A stretch of 21,226 nt of DNA from an uncultured Oscillospiraceae bacterium (GCA_934636655.1 CAKUAS010000028.1:1-21226), one strand, 5' to 3'; positions 14,617-21,226 are shown, numbered from the stretch's first letter. Translations and numbers: made by a program. The notes: generated from the sequence alone by a model not told the origin.

Positions 14617-14622
14617 CAAGTC

Positions 14623-14660
14623 AAAAGCAGGAGCACGTCCGATTATGTGCTCCTGCTTTT
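14623..14660. terminator. Terminator of the second aminotransferase gene
   Basis: A perfect 14-bp stem (14623-14636 with 14647-14660, ten-base loop) with A-tracts and T-tracts at its ends. It lies 18 bases beyond the stop of the minus-strand aminotransferase gene and only six bases before the -35 box of the sigma promoter. Confidence 0.88.
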
Positions 14661-14678
14661 TAATAAAGAATATATTGA

Positions 14679-15800
14679 TTAAAGCATGTTTAAATACTCT
14701 GTCACCGCCGTAAGTCCGCCGATAAGCTCTTCCTTTGAGCAGGCATAGCCGAGACGGAAGCTGTGCGGCTGCTCAAAGCAGTCGCCGGGGGTCACGAATG
14801 CGCCGGTCTTGTTATACATGTCGAGGCAGAAATCGTAGGATGGCATGTCGACATCGTAGTAAACGAGCGCGGTCGTTCCGGCCTGCGGTTTGACGTAGTG
14901 AACAAGCGGTGTTTCCTGCACCCATTTATCCAGTATGTAGAGGTTTTCGCGCACGATGTGTTTATTGCGCGCGAGCAGCTTATCACTTCCGGAAAGCGCA
15001 AGCGCGCCGATGGCCTCGTCAAGCATGCTGCCGCAGATGAGGTTGTAGTCTCGGTGCGACAGGCATGCCTTTATGACGTCTTTATCGTGAGTTGCGATCC
15101 AGCCGAGGCGGATGCCGGCCAGCGAGAATACCTTGGACATGCTGCTGACGGATATGCCCTTGTCGTAGAGATCGACTATGGATTCGCTCCACTCGTCGTC
15201 CTGCGTAAGGTGGCGGTAGACCTCGTCGCACATGACGTATGCATCCACGCTTTTTGCGATCTCAACGATCTGCATAAGCATGTCCTTGCTCATCAGCGCG
15301 CCCGTGGGGTTGTTGGGGTTATTTATGCATATCATCTTCGTTCCCGGAACGGCGAGAGCCTTGAGCTCCTCAAGATTGGGAAGAAAGCCGTTGCTTTCGC
15401 TCAGGTGAAGAAGCTTGAGATCCGCGCCGAAGGACTCGGGGATGGAGTAGAGCTGCTGATAGGTCGGCATGATGCTGATAACGCGGTCGCCGGGGTCGAC
15501 GAGAGAATAGAATATGTGATGGTTTGCGCCCGATGCGCCGTGGGTCGTGACGATCTCGTCCGGCTGCAGGGTCTTGTACAGCTTGCAGATGCCGCTTTTG
15601 AACTCCGGCAGACCTTCGATATTGCCGTAAGTCAGACGCTGCGAACTGAGAGCGTTTAGAAACGCGGTCTTATCCGTGCCGGTTATCTCAAAAAGCTCGT
15701 CGAGCGATACGGAGTTTACGCATGTCTCGGCTATGTTATACTTTGCGCCGGTCTCGTAGGCGTTCATCCATTCTTCAACTTCAAAAGGCTTGATCTTCAC
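14679..15800 (-). CDS. PLP-dependent aminotransferase, second type
   Basis: 373 residues, fold type I. It has TYGNIEGLPEFKSGI (57-71), NNPNNPTG (160-167), Asp192-Glu193 in CDEVYRHL, and SSMSKVFSLAGIRLGW with PLP-binding Lys223 and Arg231. It is only distantly like the aminotransferase at 11437, and the substrate is unknown. Translation starts at GTG 15800, preceded by TTAGGAGG. The gene has an unusually long leader and is divergent from a LysR gene, the classic arrangement of a regulator and its target. Thus its expression probably depends on that LysR protein and perhaps on the leader RNA. Confidence 0.92.
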   Translation of the reverse strand: MKIKPFEVEEWMNAYETGAKYNIAETCVNSVSLDELFEITGTDKTAFLNALSSQRLTYGNIEGLPEFKSGICKLYKTLQPDEIVTTHGASGANHHIFYSLVDPGDRVISIMPTYQQLYSIPESFGADLKLLHLSESNGFLPNLEELKALAVPGTKMICINNPNNPTGALMSKDMLMQIVEIAKSVDAYVMCDEVYRHLTQDDEWSESIVDLYDKGISVSSMSKVFSLAGIRLGWIATHDKDVIKACLSHRDYNLICGSMLDEAIGALALSGSDKLLARNKHIVRENLYILDKWVQETPLVHYVKPQAGTTALVYYDVDMPSYDFCLDMYNKTGAFVTPGDCFEQPHSFRLGYACSKEELIGGLTAVTEYLNML

Positions 15801-15930
15801 TGTTATACCTCCTAAAAAACAATAAAACGCCCGAGGCTCTTCCTTATAACGTTTAAATAACGCCGTACCTACGGAAAAGTCCCGTGCGCTTGTGACCCCT
15901 CACCCGGTGGTAAGGGAAGCAAATATTATA
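15801..15930 (-). promoter_or_regulatory. Promoter -10 box and structured leader of the second aminotransferase gene
   Basis: A perfect TATAAT on the minus strand (15925-15930) lacks a good -35, as expected of an activated promoter. About 118 bases follow before the GTG. They hold a 7-bp hairpin with a four-base loop (CCTTACC/GGTGAGG), then two mutually exclusive hairpins sharing CCGT: ACGG...CCGT and CCGTAGGTACGG. A GCC/GGC stem before a T-rich stretch (GTTTTATTGTTTTTT) comes last, just ahead of AGGAGG. This resembles a leader with alternative folds, but I could not match any riboswitch or T-box consensus. Confidence 0.4.
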
Positions 15931-15980
15931 TTGACAAGATGGATTAAAACACACAATTTGGGCTTTGTCAAGCATAAAAT

Positions 15981-15992
15981 GAATATATATTC
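15981..15992. promoter_or_regulatory. Perfect 12-bp palindrome GAATATATATTC between divergent genes
   Basis: It sits just upstream of the LysR promoter and about 50 bases upstream of the aminotransferase -10. This is a suitable place for a LysR binding site, but it does not follow a clear T-N11-A pattern. Confidence 0.35.
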
Positions 15993-16004
15993 GCTGTTCA
16001 CTGC

Positions 16005-16033
16005 TTGATATATTGCTGACAATGTAGTATCAT
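16005..16033 (+). promoter_or_regulatory. Promoter of the LysR regulator gene
   Basis: TTGATA (16005-16010) and TATCAT (16028-16033) are 17 bases apart, 29 bases before the start codon. Confidence 0.6.
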
Positions 16034-16062
16034 GAATATAAACTGAAAGCAGGGGGCATAGA

Positions 16063-16938
16063 ATGGAGTTTCGGCAGCTTTACTATTTCGTAGTCGTTGC
16101 GCGCGAGAAGAATTTTTCGAGAGCGGCGGATAAACTGAAGGTATCCCAGCCGTCTCTCAGCAAGGCCATACAGAGTATAGAAGAGGAATACGTGGTCCAA
16201 CTCGTGCAGAGAACGACGCGCACATTTAAGCTCACGCCGGCCGGAGAAATGCTGTATCGGCAGGGCGAAAGGCTCATTTTCGATTACGAGCAGCTCAAGG
16301 ACAGGCTGAGCGAGCGCTCGCTCGACAGCATGAGCGAGATACGGGTCGGTATACCGCCGGTCCTCAACACCATAATGGCCGCGGATATCCTCTCCGGCTT
16401 TGCAAAACAGTATCCGAGGATAAAGCTTTTGTTCACAGAGCTTGGCAGCAAGCCCATAATCGAGGATGTATTGCAGGGTAAGCTGGATGTCGGCTTTGTG
16501 CTCCTGCCGGAGGATCGGTCAGAGCTTGACGTGCGCAGGATCATGTCGGATGAGATAGTGCTCGTTGTTCCCGAGGGTCATGAGCTGGCGCAGCTTGGGG
16601 AGATATCGATAAATGCACTCAAGGACAGGCCGCTTATTATGCTCGACTCAACGTATCAGATCTATGATAATGTTATGCACGCATTCAAACGCGTCGGGAT
16701 CGAACCGAACATAATCGCAGTGAGCAAGAGCTGGGACTACATTGCCGAGCTCGTGCAGCTGTCGCACGGTATTACGATATTGCCCCGGCCTATACTTAAA
16801 AAGACGCATGGACTTGTGGCGATACCTTTCAAAGAGGAGTTTGCCAAGTGGGAGATCGTCGCCGTAACGAAAAAGGGCGAGTATGTTCCGACACGGGTCG
16901 AGAACATGATAAGCTATTTTCAGAAGATATACAAATAA
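16063..16938 (+). CDS. LysR family transcriptional regulator
   Basis: 291 residues, standard LysR length. The N-terminal winged helix-turn-helix is plain (MEFRQLYYFVVVAREKNFSR, then AADKLKVSQPSLSKAIQSIE). A linker helix (about 60-88) precedes the periplasmic-binding-protein-like effector domain from about 90 (IRVGIPPVL...). AGGGGG before the ATG fixes the start. It is divergent from the aminotransferase at 14679, with a 262-base shared region, and most likely controls that gene; the effector may be its substrate or product. A strong terminator follows. Confidence 0.95.
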   Translation: MEFRQLYYFVVVAREKNFSRAADKLKVSQPSLSKAIQSIEEEYVVQLVQRTTRTFKLTPAGEMLYRQGERLIFDYEQLKDRLSERSLDSMSEIRVGIPPVLNTIMAADILSGFAKQYPRIKLLFTELGSKPIIEDVLQGKLDVGFVLLPEDRSELDVRRIMSDEIVLVVPEGHELAQLGEISINALKDRPLIMLDSTYQIYDNVMHAFKRVGIEPNIIAVSKSWDYIAELVQLSHGITILPRPILKKTHGLVAIPFKEEFAKWEIVAVTKKGEYVPTRVENMISYFQKIYK

Positions 16939-16943
16939 ATACG

Positions 16944-16986
16944 GCAGCAAAAATCGCACCGCGGCTGCGGTGCGATTTTTTGCTGC
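16944..16986 (+). terminator. Terminator of the LysR gene
   Basis: A long hairpin, GCAGCAAAAATCGCACCGC pairing with GCGGTGCGATTTTTTGCTGC around GGCT, with the T-run inside the lower stem. It lies five bases after the stop codon. Confidence 0.9.
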
Positions 16987-17030
16987 ATGATTTATGCCTT
17001 GAAAGAATAAATCATATTCATTTTTGGTAT

Positions 17031-17059
17031 TTCTCACATAATGCGCCGTCGGGTATAAT
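17031..17059 (+). promoter_or_regulatory. Possible promoter of the crotonase gene
   Basis: A perfect TATAAT (17054-17059) with a poor -35, TTCTCA (17031-17036), 17 bases upstream. It lies between the LysR terminator and the gene, so a promoter is expected here. Confidence 0.55.
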
Positions 17060-17147
17060 CGAAATATAGTTAAAATAACAACAATGCCGGACTTGGCTGC
17101 GAATACTCGCGGTAAACATATAAAAACACACAAAGGAGGAATTAATA

Positions 17148-17948
17148 ATGAAAGAGTATCAGTATTTCCGCGTTGAACTTGAGGGTCACATCGCAACTGT
17201 GACGATATCCCGTCCCAAGGCGCTCAATGCTCTCAGCAGCGAGCTCATAAAAGAGCTTGACGCTCTGGTCGACGACATCTCGGCCATGGAGGATGTGTGG
17301 GTCGTGATATTCACGGGCGACGGCGATAAGTCTTTCGTTGCCGGCGCGGACATCAAGGAGATGTACACGATGACACCCGAGGAGGCGGTCGCTTACGCAA
17401 AGCTCGGCACGAGCGTGCTCAACAAGATAGAGCACATGCCTCAGCCGACTATCGCGGCGGTAAACGGCTTTGCTCTCGGCGGCGGCTCGGAGCTGTCGAT
17501 GGCCTGCGATATTCGTATCGCGTCCGATAAAGCGTCCTTTGCTCAGCCCGAAACCGGCCTCGGCATAATCCCCGGATTTGCCGGAACTCAGCGCATGCAG
17601 CGTCTGATAGGCAAGGGCATGGCCAAAATGCTCATATACAGCTCCATGCGCATAAAGGCCGACGAGGCGCTGCGCATCGGCCTTGTCCAGCGCGTCGTTC
17701 CGCACGAAACGCTTATGGAAGAGGCAAAGAAGCTCGCGTCCAAGATAGCCGCATGCAGCCCGAGCGCGGTCCGCTATGCAAAGATGGCTATCAATCAGGG
17801 CGGAGAGATGGACCAGTGGTCCGGTACGGTATATGAATCGCATGTGTTCGGCATGTGCTTTACAAACAGCGATCAGGTCGAGGGTATGAGAGCCTTTGTC
17901 GAGAAGGATAAAGCAACATTCACCGGCAAATCGCTGCCCAAAGCATAA
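17148..17948 (+). CDS. crt: Enoyl-CoA hydratase / 3-hydroxybutyryl-CoA dehydratase (crotonase)
   Basis: 266 residues, typical crotonase length. It adds water to, or removes it from, a 2-enoyl-CoA. AGADIK (65-70) and the glycine run ALGGGSE (109-115) form the CoA oxyanion hole. Glu115 and Glu135 (in QPETGLGIIPGFAGTQ) are the two catalytic glutamates, so it is a true hydratase rather than an isomerase relative. AAAGGAGG is before the ATG. The closest fit is Crt of the clostridial butyrate pathway, but no bcd, etf, hbd or thl lies beside it. It has its own promoter and terminator, so it acts as a single-gene unit. Confidence 0.92.
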   Translation: MKEYQYFRVELEGHIATVTISRPKALNALSSELIKELDALVDDISAMEDVWVVIFTGDGDKSFVAGADIKEMYTMTPEEAVAYAKLGTSVLNKIEHMPQPTIAAVNGFALGGGSELSMACDIRIASDKASFAQPETGLGIIPGFAGTQRMQRLIGKGMAKMLIYSSMRIKADEALRIGLVQRVVPHETLMEEAKKLASKIAACSPSAVRYAKMAINQGGEMDQWSGTVYESHVFGMCFTNSDQVEGMRAFVEKDKATFTGKSLPKA

Positions 17949-17952
17949 GTAA

Positions 17953-17995
17953 GACCAAAAAAATCACTCGCCATCGGCGAGTGATTTTTTTGGTC
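17953..17995. terminator. Bidirectional terminator
   Basis: A perfect 20-bp inverted repeat (17953-17972 with 17976-17995, loop ATC) with seven-base A and T runs. It ends crt and also the convergent acetyltransferase gene, whose stop codon overlaps its right edge. Confidence 0.95.
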
Positions 17996-18548
17996 AGTCG
18001 TTCTTAAATTTTTCCCTGTCCAGCATTTTTATGACCCTTGCCGGATTTCCGACGGCGACGGCGTAATCCGGAACGTCCTTTGTCACGACCGATGCAGCTC
18101 CGACTATCGCGTGCTTTCCAACGCGCACACCGGGCAGGATCGTAGCACCCGCACCGATCCAGGCCGCTTCGCCGATCAAGACCGGCTTGCATGTCAAAAT
18201 ATCAAGGTCATACGGGTCGTGATTGTTGGACAGAAGCTGAACGTTTGCCGCGATTCGGACATTATCTTCAATGATGATCCCGCCGCGTGCCATGGCAAGA
18301 AGACTGCTGTTTATAAAAACATGTTTTCCGATCTTCATAGAGCTTACGCACGCACCGCTCAACGGCGGCGCAACGGAGCTGCCCTCTCCGAGGTTATCGC
18401 CGAAAAGCTCATGAAGCGCGGCGTTATATTCGTCGGTAAACGGCATTGTATGGTTGAGCTTAAAAAGGAGCTTTGCGCAGCGCTGCCCCTCGGCACGGCT
18501 CTGCGGGTCGGCCTTGCGCAGATCAACGCGAATTTCTTCACAGTTCAT
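17994..18548 (-). CDS. Maltose/galactoside-type O-acetyltransferase (left-handed beta helix)
   Basis: 184 residues. A short N-terminal helical region (about 1-55) like the maltose acetyltransferase domain precedes hexapeptide repeats (about 70-165) that build a left-handed beta helix and trimer. His110 in SNNHDPYD is the likely catalytic base. LTCKPVLIGEAAWIGAGATI and VVTKDVPDYAVAVGNPARVI are hallmarks of the family. It moves an acetyl group from acetyl-CoA to a sugar hydroxyl; the true acceptor is unknown. AAGGAGG before the ATG fixes the start. It is divergent from the broken phosphoesterase gene. Confidence 0.92.
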   Translation of the reverse strand: MNCEEIRVDLRKADPQSRAEGQRCAKLLFKLNHTMPFTDEYNAALHELFGDNLGEGSSVAPPLSGACVSSMKIGKHVFINSSLLAMARGGIIIEDNVRIAANVQLLSNNHDPYDLDILTCKPVLIGEAAWIGAGATILPGVRVGKHAIVGAASVVTKDVPDYAVAVGNPARVIKMLDREKFKND

Positions 18549-18580
18549 GATTTGACCTCCTTGATATGTTTCATCATAAG

Positions 18581-18604
18581 CTGACGGGGTTCAACTCCCG
18601 TCAG
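18581..18604. repeat. 8-bp inverted repeat near the acetyltransferase transcription start
   Basis: CTGACGGG (18581-18588) and CCCGTCAG (18597-18604) around an 8-base loop overlap the -10 box and predicted start of the minus-strand promoter. This could be an operator or a leader hairpin. Neither side has a clear T-run. Confidence 0.45.
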
Positions 18605-18631
18605 TTTACAGCCATCGCAGAGCAGTGTCAA
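18603..18631 (-). promoter_or_regulatory. Promoter of the acetyltransferase gene
   Basis: On the minus strand TTGACA (18626-18631) and TAAACT (18603-18608) are 17 bases apart. Its -35 faces that of the divergent promoter, with 12 bases between them. Confidence 0.65.
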
Positions 18632-18643
18632 GAACGTCGTGTA

Positions 18644-18672
18644 TTGACAAGGTCTGCGTCGGATAATAAAAT
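18644..18672 (+). promoter_or_regulatory. Promoter of the broken phosphoesterase gene
   Basis: TTGACA (18644-18649) and TAAAAT (18667-18672) are 17 bases apart. An intact promoter in front of a broken gene suggests recent inactivation. Confidence 0.75.
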
Positions 18673-18702
18673 GATGAACATATATTAAAAGAGGTGATAG
18701 CT

Positions 18703-19280
18703 GTGCTGCTGGGCGGGCTGTTTTTGCTCGGAGCGGCCGGAATAGTTTTTTTGATCCACTGCGTGAGGAAATTCAACATAGTTGCTGTGTTGTCGCGCGG
18801 GAATAAGGTGGTGAGCGCGGCTACACCGGCGACGATCTTATCGCGGAGCTCGAAAAAAACGGCGTTACCGTGCTTCAGGACGAGAGCGTGCTCATAGACG
18901 GCCGCTTTTATCTCGTCGGCTGTCAGGATGCGTCGGAGGAACTCGACTTCGGCGGCCGCCGTGCTGCGGTTTCCGAATTGACGTCGGCTCTGGATAAGGA
19001 CAGGTTTTCTATCGTTTTGGATCACCAGCCGCGCGATTATGCTGCCGAAGCGGTGAGTGGCGCAGACCTCGTACTGTCGGGCCACACGCACGGCGGCCAG
19101 CTTATACCGCTCGTGCAGCTCGTCGGATGGTTTCACCTCGGCGGTGATGACAGAGTATACGGTTTTGAGCAGCGCGGTGATACGGATTTTATAGTCACCT
19201 CCGGCATTTCCGATTGGGCGATAAAATTCAAAACCGGCTGTCGCTCGGAATTTGCCATCGTCGATATACAGGGACGGTAA
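18703..19280 (+). pseudogene. Metallophosphoesterase (YkuE/YaeI-like), internal deletion and frameshift
   Basis: The 5' piece starts at GTG 18703 after AGAGGTGA and encodes a membrane anchor (LLGGLFLLGAAGIVFLIHCV). After about 30 codons the frame goes wrong. The 3' piece, in another frame and closed upstream by TAA at 18804-18806, reads GYTGDDLIAELEKNGVTVLQ and continues to HQPRDYAAEAVSGADLVLSG and HTHGGQLIPL, the C-terminal half of a membrane-bound calcineurin-like phosphoesterase. The DxH, GD and GNH metal motifs that should come first are missing. The region is about 250 bases shorter than a normal gene. It should be inactive. A 136-residue product from GTG 18870 is conceivable but would lack the metal site. 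Confidence 0.8.
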
Positions 19281-19300
19281 ATAATTTTCCCTTTTGGCAC

Positions 19301-19328
19301 TTGAAAAGAGAAAAAACAGTGCTAAAAT
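19301..19328 (+). promoter_or_regulatory. Promoter of the methyltransferase gene
   Basis: TTGAAA (19301-19306), a 16-base spacer and TAAAAT (19323-19328). The predicted start near 19335 gives a leader of about 93 bases carrying two hairpins. Confidence 0.6.
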
Positions 19329-19341
19329 GCTAATGTAACTT

Positions 19342-19367
19342 AAAAAGCTGCCGGGAGGCGGCTTTTT
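19342..19367 (+). terminator. Hairpin with T-run in the methyltransferase upstream region
   Basis: AAAAAGCTGCC pairs with GGCGGCTTTTT around GGGA. It looks like the terminator of the broken phosphoesterase gene, yet it begins only about seven bases after the predicted start of the next transcript. A second small hairpin (GTTAGC/GCTAAC, 19380-19395) follows. Confidence 0.65.
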
Positions 19368-19427
19368 GAAAACTCGCGGGTTAGCGAATGCTAACTCGTG
19401 CGGGAAAAACCGACAGAGGTGAATAAT

Positions 19428-20219
19428 ATGAATGAGAAGATAACACTTTCCGGAGTGCCGGAAACGATGCTGCAAACCATATACGCCCGTGCCAAGGAGA
19501 GCAGGACCCGAGGCGCGATAAAGGACGAAAAAGCCGAAGAGATAATCGACAGGATCGATTACGATTTCTCGCTTGCAGATAAGGATGCCGCCATGCACAG
19601 CGGCGTCATCGCACGCACGATCGTTCTGGATAAGCTGGTCAGTGACTACCTTGTACGGCACCCGGGAGCGGTGGTCGTGAATATCGCCTGCGGACTGGAT
19701 ACGCGCTGCTACCGTATGTCCGGCTATTGCCGCTGGTATAACCTCGATCTGCCGGAGACTATCGCGGTGCGCGCGCGGCTCATGCCGGAAAGCGGTGTTA
19801 TCTCGCAGATAGCAATGTCGGCAATGGACGATTGGGGCGCTGAGATAAAGGAGCAGGATGCACCGGTGCTTGTTATAATCGAGGGACTCACCATGTACTT
19901 GAATGAAGCCGACGTGCAGCGCATTTTTGAGGTTATCTCAGGACGCTTCAGCGAGGTGAGCGTATTTGTAGAGACGATGAATCCCGCCGTGGTCAAACGC
20001 TTTAAGGAAAAGTCCATTGAGGGCAGCAACGCTAAATTCACATGGGGCGTCAAGAACGGCGAGGAAATGGCGCAGCTTCTGCCGGACTTCCGCTTTGTGC
20101 AGGAGCATTGCCTCACTGAGGGAATGGCGGAGTTCGTGCCGATCTACAAGCTGATAGACAAGCTGCCGGCCGCGCGGAACATATCGAATAAAATAGTCGT
20201 ATTGGAAAAAAGCGTGTGA
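19428..20219 (+). CDS. Class I SAM-dependent methyltransferase, LCM/TcmP family
   Basis: 263 residues. It matches the leucine carboxyl methyltransferase family (PF04072): VVVNIACGLDTRCYRM (82-97) is the SAM-binding glycine motif, YNLDLPETI (104-112) carries the acidic ribose ligand, and VLVIIEGLTMYL is motif III. Members O-methylate carboxyl or hydroxyl groups of small molecules such as polyketides, or protein C-termini; the bacterial substrate is unknown. I chose ATG 19428 because GAGGTG lies six to seven bases before it; an in-frame GTG at 19398 would place that site inside the gene. It is a single-gene unit. Confidence 0.9.
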   Translation: MNEKITLSGVPETMLQTIYARAKESRTRGAIKDEKAEEIIDRIDYDFSLADKDAAMHSGVIARTIVLDKLVSDYLVRHPGAVVVNIACGLDTRCYRMSGYCRWYNLDLPETIAVRARLMPESGVISQIAMSAMDDWGAEIKEQDAPVLVIIEGLTMYLNEADVQRIFEVISGRFSEVSVFVETMNPAVVKRFKEKSIEGSNAKFTWGVKNGEEMAQLLPDFRFVQEHCLTEGMAEFVPIYKLIDKLPAARNISNKIVVLEKSV

Positions 20220-20326
20220 AGTATTTTTCGTTCGGCGGGGACAGTCTTACCGGAGAGCATCCCAAAAAAATTTTTGAAGGAAGTACATTGCGCACCGGCG
20301 CTCGTTTGAAAAAGCGAGGAATAAAT

Positions 20327-20358
20327 AAAAGAGAGCAGCTTTCAAGCTGCTCTTTTTT
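20327..20358. terminator. Bidirectional terminator between methyltransferase and sortase genes
   Basis: AAAAGAGAGCAGCT pairs with AGCTGCTCTTTTTT around TTCA, with one G-U pair. It ends both convergent genes. The 107 bases between the methyltransferase stop and this stem hold no gene I can support. Confidence 0.88.
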
Positions 20359-20368
20359 GATTATCAAC

Positions 20369-21139
20369 TTAGCTGTCTGCGGCGGGTATTTCCTCCACGA
20401 GCTTTGCCTGAACGAGATATCGCTGGTAGCGATCCTGACGGTAGCAGGTGGACAGCGTAAGGACCTTATCCTTTTCAAAATCGGGCTTAGCGCCGTCAAC
20501 GAAGTTTGCCGACGGGCTGAGCGAGGCGAATGCCTCGGTAAAGAATGCGTTGAACTCCGTGCGGTTGTTGAAGTCGTTATTCAGCAGCAGATGCTTGCTG
20601 CTGTAGGGATAGGCAGCGAAAATTTCGTACACCAGCATTTTATCCGGCAGATAAATGTTTATATATCGGTGGGAGTTGAACACCGCTCTGTCGGCAAAGT
20701 CGTTAAGATAGGCAAAGGCCTTACCCGAGGAGAGATTGTGTCCGTAAATGACAGTCATTCTGTCGCTGAAATCGCGCTTATTATAGTCCTCGGAGAAGAT
20801 GCAGCCGCCGCTGTAGTACGAGCCGCTTTCGTTCCTGCGCAGATAGTAGGAGTTATCGCCCTCGCGCTGCAAGATCGGATAGCTGATATCCGTGTCGGGG
20901 ATCTCGACCCATGCGTAGATATCGGGATTGAGCTCATGCAGCGCGTCGAAATCGACGGGGATATCAACGGTTTTAGTACCGCGCTCTATCTGCACCTTGT
21001 CGATGTAATTATCGAGCGTTTCGCCGAAGGCGTTGCCGTCGTAATACTGCACGAGAAACCACGCGCACCAGCCGATAACGCCGAGCGCTATGAGTGCGAT
21101 TATAATAAGGATTATCTTTGTCCGTTTTTTCTTTTCCAT
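20369..21139 (-). CDS. srtB: Class B sortase
   Basis: 256 residues from ATG 21139. A basic start (MEKKKRTK) and one membrane helix (about 8-30) anchor it outside-facing. The sortase domain (about 70-250) has the class B layout: DISYPILQ, YYLRRN...YYSGGCIFSEDYN, His134 in VIYGHN, Cys232 in LTLSTC, and Arg240 in RYLVQAKL. These are the His-Cys-Arg catalytic residues. Sortases cut a sorting motif in a secreted protein and join it to the cell wall. No substrate with an LPXTG- or NPQTN-like tail is encoded nearby. The ribosome site of ATG 21139 is poor; TTG at 21190 would add 17 residues that look unlike the family. Confidence 0.93.
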   Translation of the reverse strand: MEKKKRTKIILIIIALIALGVIGWCAWFLVQYYDGNAFGETLDNYIDKVQIERGTKTVDIPVDFDALHELNPDIYAWVEIPDTDISYPILQREGDNSYYLRRNESGSYYSGGCIFSEDYNKRDFSDRMTVIYGHNLSSGKAFAYLNDFADRAVFNSHRYINIYLPDKMLVYEIFAAYPYSSKHLLLNNDFNNRTEFNAFFTEAFASLSPSANFVDGAKPDFEKDKVLTLSTCYRQDRYQRYLVQAKLVEEIPAADS

Positions 21140-21226
21140 AGATAGCACACAGCGAATTGTCAAACTAAGTGCAACAGGAAGAGAGTTCAAAGTCCCACAA
21201 ATCCTGAGCAGAACGGAAATTAAGAA

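Noticed and set aside
14763..15659. 298-codon + strand frame opposite the second aminotransferase
   Set aside because: The minus strand encodes a complete aminotransferase with all PLP motifs. Codon bias of this organism produces long antisense frames.
18578..18607. tRNA T-arm remnant or integration site
   Set aside because: GGGGTTCAACTCCCG looks like a T arm, but the stem does not pair in the tRNA register, no anticodon or acceptor arm is adjacent, and no integrase or mobile gene is near.
18606..19661. 351-codon minus-strand frame across the broken phosphoesterase
   Set aside because: It runs antisense to the phosphoesterase remnants, the next promoter and the start of the methyltransferase gene, has no ribosome site, and shows no domain. 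Loss of the sense frame does not make it coding.
20216..21145. 309-codon + strand frame opposite the sortase
   Set aside because: It is the antisense of a clear class B sortase and crosses a terminator hairpin.
21135..21163. Promoter TTGACA (21158-21163, minus) for the sortase gene
   Set aside because: At normal spacing the -10 box would fall on the ATG at 21139, leaving no leader. The true promoter is probably further upstream or outside the window.

Overview
The window looks like a piece of a Clostridia chromosome (Bacillota), most likely an Oscillospiraceae/Ruminococcaceae-type gut anaerobe with roughly balanced base composition. The reasons are consensus sigma-A promoters with strong AGGAGG ribosome sites, an SLH-domain surface protein, a class B sortase, a type III glutamine synthetase, a crotonase of the butyrate type, and two ECF sigma/anti-sigma pairs, one with a DUF4367-like anti-sigma. 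The genus is an inference; no 16S rRNA is present.

Layout. 1-710: the tail of one tRNA cluster (Glu-CTC cut by the window edge, Lys-CTT), then a promoter, 5S rRNA and tRNAs Asn-GTT, Met-CAT and Trp-CCA, closed by a terminator. 711-3941: a small lipoprotein gene (+) convergent with a large secreted SLH protein (-) built from about a dozen 26-residue helical repeats. 4035-5549 (-): ECF sigma factor, overlapping zinc-finger anti-sigma factor, and a decayed TetR fragment. 5626-7495 (-): an overlapping pair, a UPF0104/LPG-synthase-type membrane protein and phosphatidylserine decarboxylase. 7679-10914 (+): glutamine synthetase III and an AI-2E family membrane protein. The flippase-like and glnN units diverge from two promoters whose -35 boxes lie in a perfect 13-bp inverted repeat.

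10963-12585: a small coiled-coil membrane protein (-) divergent from a class I aminotransferase (+). 12638-14559 (-): a second ECF sigma factor, a membrane anti-sigma factor and a small secreted protein. 14679-16938: a second aminotransferase (-) with a structured leader of about 118 nt, divergent from a LysR regulator (+). 17148-17948 (+): crotonase. 17994-18548 (-): hexapeptide acetyltransferase, divergent from a broken metallophosphoesterase (+). 19428-20219 (+): LCM-type methyltransferase. 20369-21139 (-): sortase B.

Most of this is ordinary chromosomal content. Themes are envelope biology (SLH protein, phospholipid enzymes, sortase, lipoprotein, secreted protein) under two membrane-signalling sigma circuits, and nitrogen/amino-acid metabolism (glnN, two aminotransferases). 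I saw no phage, IS element, CRISPR array or toxin system. The least explained parts are the helical-repeat SLH protein, the sigma/anti-sigma/secreted-protein operon, the palindromic divergent promoters and the aminotransferase leader RNA.
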